Part shown: positions 60,201 through 64,000 of the stretch, piece by piece
How positions within the stretch are numbered: the first letter of the stretch is position 1
Layout of the letters: the number at the start of each line of letters is the position of its first letter
Assembly: GCA_001510575.1 (NCBI GenBank)
Contig: LNGK01000008.1
Location: forward strand, 3,647,541 to 3,711,540
DNA: 64,000 nucleotides
Source of the DNA: Knoxdaviesia capensis
Lineage: Eukaryota; Ascomycota; Sordariomycetes; Microascales; Gondwanamycetaceae
Direction of reading: 5' to 3'
Made by a program: the position numbers and the translations under genes
The notes under the pieces: model-generated
Databases searched by the model: none
The model's input: the letters and a program-made list of their open reading frames with translations, nothing else
What the model was told of the DNA's origin: nothing

Positions 60201-62557
60201 GAAAAGCATGCGCGAAAAACAGCTAGAGAACCGAAGAGGAAGCAAAAGATGGAAACTCCGGCTCTTCAGGCTTCAACATGCAGGCCAAGTTCCATGGCAC
60301 AACCCTACACTCTAATCTACCACCACTGCAATCCTTTCCTGGGGGGGGGTTGTTCTTCTTCTTTCTTTTCTCGTCCCGTCTCCATGTCCGGCCCAGCTCG
60401 GGCCTTTCCACGGAGACACCAAGTCCGGAACAGAGGCTCTGTTTACTGCCGCTGTTGTTCGGCACCGCCATAACGCCATCAGGCGTTCCCAAACTTCACG
60501 ACACAATACCAAACATTGTACCTGGGTAATGTGAGGGCGCTATCTCCTACTGGCGGGATGCAGACGTCGGATTTAGATTGGAGAGAGGGGGCAGCAGGGC
60601 GATGGCCTTTTGGGCTGCTGGGTGCCTTGGGTACCAAGGCTGTGTTGGTGGGTTGAAAAAGAAAGCCTCGCTACCAGTAATGCAGTGACCTAGGCATCGG
60701 AATCGGGTATGCAGAGGGAAAAAAGAGGGGCATGTGCGAAGAAGCCCAGTAAGCTCCTCGAAGGACAGACAAAAAGAGATGCCGAGAAAACAAAACAAAC
60801 ATAAAAGAAAACCCAGGGGGAGAAATGCCATGTTCGCCATTTCCGGTGATCCTCCAACTGGATGGAGACAACCAACAAGTGAAGGGACTGGGACGAGCAG
60901 GACGCGGGTCTCTCAAGAAGCTTTCAATATCCGGACGCACCATGAAGACCCACGACAATACGACCAAGGCCGAGAGGAACAGGGCCTGGGTCAGGGAGGG
61001 CTTTTCTTGGTGGGACTTGTGACAAATGGCCGAGCTTTCTGATGTTTCCTGGGCTTTCTTTTCTCTTCTTTTCTTATTTTTATGTCATGGGTTATCATAC
61101 GGCAAGCCAAATGCCTGCACTTCTCAACATGACATATTAGGCGATCAACTGTTCAAACCGCCACAGTAATGTCCCCTGGTTCCGGCACAACCACAGCACC
61201 GCCAAAAACCAGGAGGATTGGCAACGTCTTTCCAATTACACTTATCCTACTCTATTAGGTATACGCGAAATCTTCCGGCTGGCGGCTTCCAGACGTGGCA
61301 AGGCCCGGCCGTCGAGAGCCGAGACCCGTGTCCTTGATATCGTCAACCCCCAACCTACGCATATCTACAACTGTGGCTAATTCTTGAGCCAACCCTTTTG
61401 TGGACGTCCCTCCGGGCACAATCATAGAGTCGCCGTGTTGCATGATCATCAGAAGCAAGGCCGCTCACTCGCGGAATTTTCGGTACCAAAGAAGAGTACG
61501 TGGTTGTCACAATATCTGGCTGATGAGAGCAGCTCTCTCCTCTCCGGCTTGTGCATGTACTGTAACGCTGGCGAAGGGCGCACCGTCCGCGATAGCTTGA
61601 GCTCCATGCACAGTAGAATGGGTAATGAGTACATGGAAAGAAGAGCCTGCAGGGCGTAACCTTCACAGGCTCTCAACCTCTTCAACCAGGGGGCTGTCTG
61701 AAGTCAAATTGGCCAAACACTCCTAAAGTCTCTGTTTCCGAAAACGGGGCCCCCTCCCCGATGCACACCATTACATATGCCTGACAACACGCCGTGAACT
61801 GCATGTGCATGTGCAGATTAATATGTATCAGAACGGCCTAGCTGGCTCCCTCCCTAGACCGTCGTGGTGATGCTTGCCTGCTTATCCTGACATCCATACA
61901 CAAGCATGCCCGCTGCCCGCCATCGAGTCTGAGTACTTTAACATGTGGCCTCCATCTGCGCGTGCACGGGGTTGTGGTCTCCTTTCCGGACATGTTTCCT
62001 CCGGTGGAAGCTTTCCGGAAGCCTTGACCAGTTGTATGGAAAGGTCAAAACAAACGGAGACTTAAGGCTCGGAAAGACTGGGAGAAAAGGGAAAAGGAGA
62101 AGATGTGAATACCAGAAATCATCGTATGACTGGGGGACAAGAGAATGTCAAAACCGCCCGTGGATTGGATATGAAAATGGATACACAATTAATATCCCTG
62201 AAGCCTGTTGTTTATCCAGCATCCTCTCTCCCCCTCTCTCGCTCTCTCTCCAGTTTTTTCGTCGTTTTTTATGTCGTGATGATGATGATGATCTTCTCTT
62301 TCTGGAAGGCCGCTTCGGGGTCGGGGTCCTGGACTGACCTGGGCCGAAGGGACGAGTATAAAAAAGTAAAATTGTGCACGGAGCCCAGCCCCGTTTACAC
62401 CGGGCCTAGGGGCATCCTGGTCCCTGTGGAGAGGCCACGCCAAATTTCAAGTACTCAATACCTGCCGCTCCCACGCTTTGCAAACACGCGATCTCGGTAC
62501 CAGATACCCTGCGAAGCCCATGCTCGCCAATTATGTATAAACGGGTAGGCGAGCGAG

Positions 62558-62610
62558 TTTTTTTTATTTTATTTTATTTTATCTAAATTTTATATATCTA
62601 TATATATTTA
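62558..62610 (+). repeat. AT-rich (TTTTA)n-like tract
   Basis: TTTTA units are followed by TATATATCTATATATA. Together they form the most AT-rich short patch of the right-hand desert. Confidence 0.85.
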
Positions 62611-64000
62611 GGGACATGCACAATCTCGCTGCCTTATCCACGCCATCTCAGGGAAATCTTCCATCGCTACCAGAATCTGAAATCGCAGACAAAAGACTGG
62701 GCCATGGGAGCCACCTTTGCGTCTTGTTCGTGTTTGTCCCTCTCGGCAATGTCATTTAAACGAAATGCACACAAAGCCTTACGTGCATATCTCCTGCATG
62801 AGAGGAATTCCCCCTCTGTATATGCACTTACTCCTTTAAGTGACTGTCTCCATTTGTATGTGATGTACACGTATCAGGGGTTTGGATGGCAAAAAGGGTA
62901 TCACATCGACCTGTAGATACTGTTGTCATTTCATCCACATGCACTGCTTATCTTAGACACACAAGATGCCCCCGAAAGCGCCTGTGAAAGGCCCTGTTAA
63001 TACTTTCGAAGAAGCCCACCAGACGGTCCTAGTCAACCCAAGCCAGCCCTGTAATATCCGAAGGCGACTAGGGAGAGCAACAGAGGACAGACAGGGTAGA
63101 GGAGTGTCTCTTTTTGCTCTTTTTGCTGCTAAAGACGGGAAGTAAGTCAGATCCACGTCTCCCATCTCTCCTCATCTCACTGATATCGTCAGTCTCGGCC
63201 GTTGCCTGGTGTTTTTTCATCGACAAAAGGCTGGCCTTCTTATAACCTAGCACAAGTGCTGTACTCAATACAACACCGAGCCAAAAGGCCCTAAACCTCC
63301 TGGTAGGTGAGGCTGGGCGATTGATAACATTTTACTTTACATACTAGTTAGTGGCATCATACGGAGCCTTCTGACTGACGCAAGACCCGTCTCGGAAAGT
63401 CAACCCGAGACGCGGAGGATCTGGAGCCAATCTCATTCCAAGTCCTTTAGCTTCCTCTTGTTATTGACAAGTAATCTCTCTCCCGCTGGAATAGCAGGCA
63501 TCAAGTCCGAAGCCTCTCTCACAATGAAACCAAGTCCATGTTTTTTGGATAGAAACTTGGATAGACTTGGATAGAAACTTGGACAATATGTAACTGCATA
63601 TGTGTTCAGTGCTCGTATATCGGAAATTCAGGAGCTGGGGAAAATAGAATGAGCCCGCATCCACATCGCCCTCATTACCTTCAGGTGAAGGTGACAGGCA
63701 GATTATGATGAGAAGAAGCCAGAGTTCCTATGTTCTTCCCTACCAACATTCAGGGTGGCTGGCTGTCTGGCTTTAGGACATCACACATGTCTGTGAGTAC
63801 TTGCTTAAACATACACGTTCTAGCACCTACATATGTTGACGGATTGTTCAAGATCCAGACACATGCATTCACAAGACGGCAGCACTCTTGAATCTCCGTG
63901 CGAAACCGCCGGCAGAGATCCACAGGCTCAACCTTTCCATCTAATCTTCAGCCCGTCCTGTAAGGAGGCAGCCCCTTCTACATGATACCGGCTTTTTAGG

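Larger units (their letters stand above)
42501..64000. other. 21.5-kb gene desert
   Basis: Reading all short ORFs on both strands gave no recognisable domain, no exon chain with conserved content, and no transposase or reverse transcriptase. Composition is near balanced, without the extreme AT-richness of RIP-mutated repeats. The region contains at least eight GTACTGTAC-type palindromes, several perfect microsatellites, AT-rich patches (52130-52165, 62558-62610) and small hairpins. It may contain untranslated or long non-coding transcripts, which I cannot identify by eye. Confidence 0.5.

Noticed and set aside
1..64000. CRISPR array, prokaryotic operons, biosynthetic cluster or intact transposon
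   Set aside because: No regularly spaced repeats, ribosome-binding sites, PKS/NRPS/terpene genes, transposase, reverse transcriptase or long terminal repeats were seen.

Overview
The window is nuclear DNA of a filamentous ascomycete, most likely a eurotiomycete (Aspergillus/Penicillium-like). The evidence is short GT-AG introns (62-155 nt), pyrimidine-rich gene leaders, an intron-containing nuclear tRNA, and a velvet-family regulator that matches VosA. I cannot name the species. Gene density is low: eight protein genes cover roughly 15 kb of 64 kb.

Left part (1-20 kb). A flavoprotein-fold/repeat fusion gene (open at the left edge) is followed by a strong candidate C/D-box snoRNA and a minus-strand tRNA-Leu(AAG) with an 18-nt intron. 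A gene-free 10-kb stretch then ends in a long pyrimidine-rich leader in front of a 912-residue disordered, conserved-looking fungal protein. Next come divergent genes sharing about 1 kb of upstream DNA: mms2/UEV1 (minus; K63 ubiquitin-chain partner of Ubc13) and a mitochondrial stomatin-like protein 2 (plus).

Middle (20-33 kb). MON2, a large Golgi/endosome trafficking scaffold in five exons, converges on a small two-exon gene. That small gene encodes only the Sec63 module of a MER3/HFM1-type helicase, with no helicase domains. After a 4.2-kb gap comes a short, secreted, intronless NTF2-like protein.

Right part (33-64 kb). vosA (minus) is a velvet-domain DNA-binding regulator of sporulation and spore viability. 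It sits between 5.4 kb of downstream non-coding DNA and at least 24.5 kb of upstream DNA in which I find no convincing gene. This desert holds microsatellites, small hairpins and many copies of a palindromic motif built on GTACTGTACAGTAC. The same motif occurs in the other intergenic regions, and I found no copy in an exon.

The genes do not form a pathway or a biosynthetic cluster. The points most worth following are the MER3-like Sec63-only gene, the flavoprotein fusion with substituted catalytic residues, the snoRNA candidate, the dispersed palindrome and the vosA-proximal desert.
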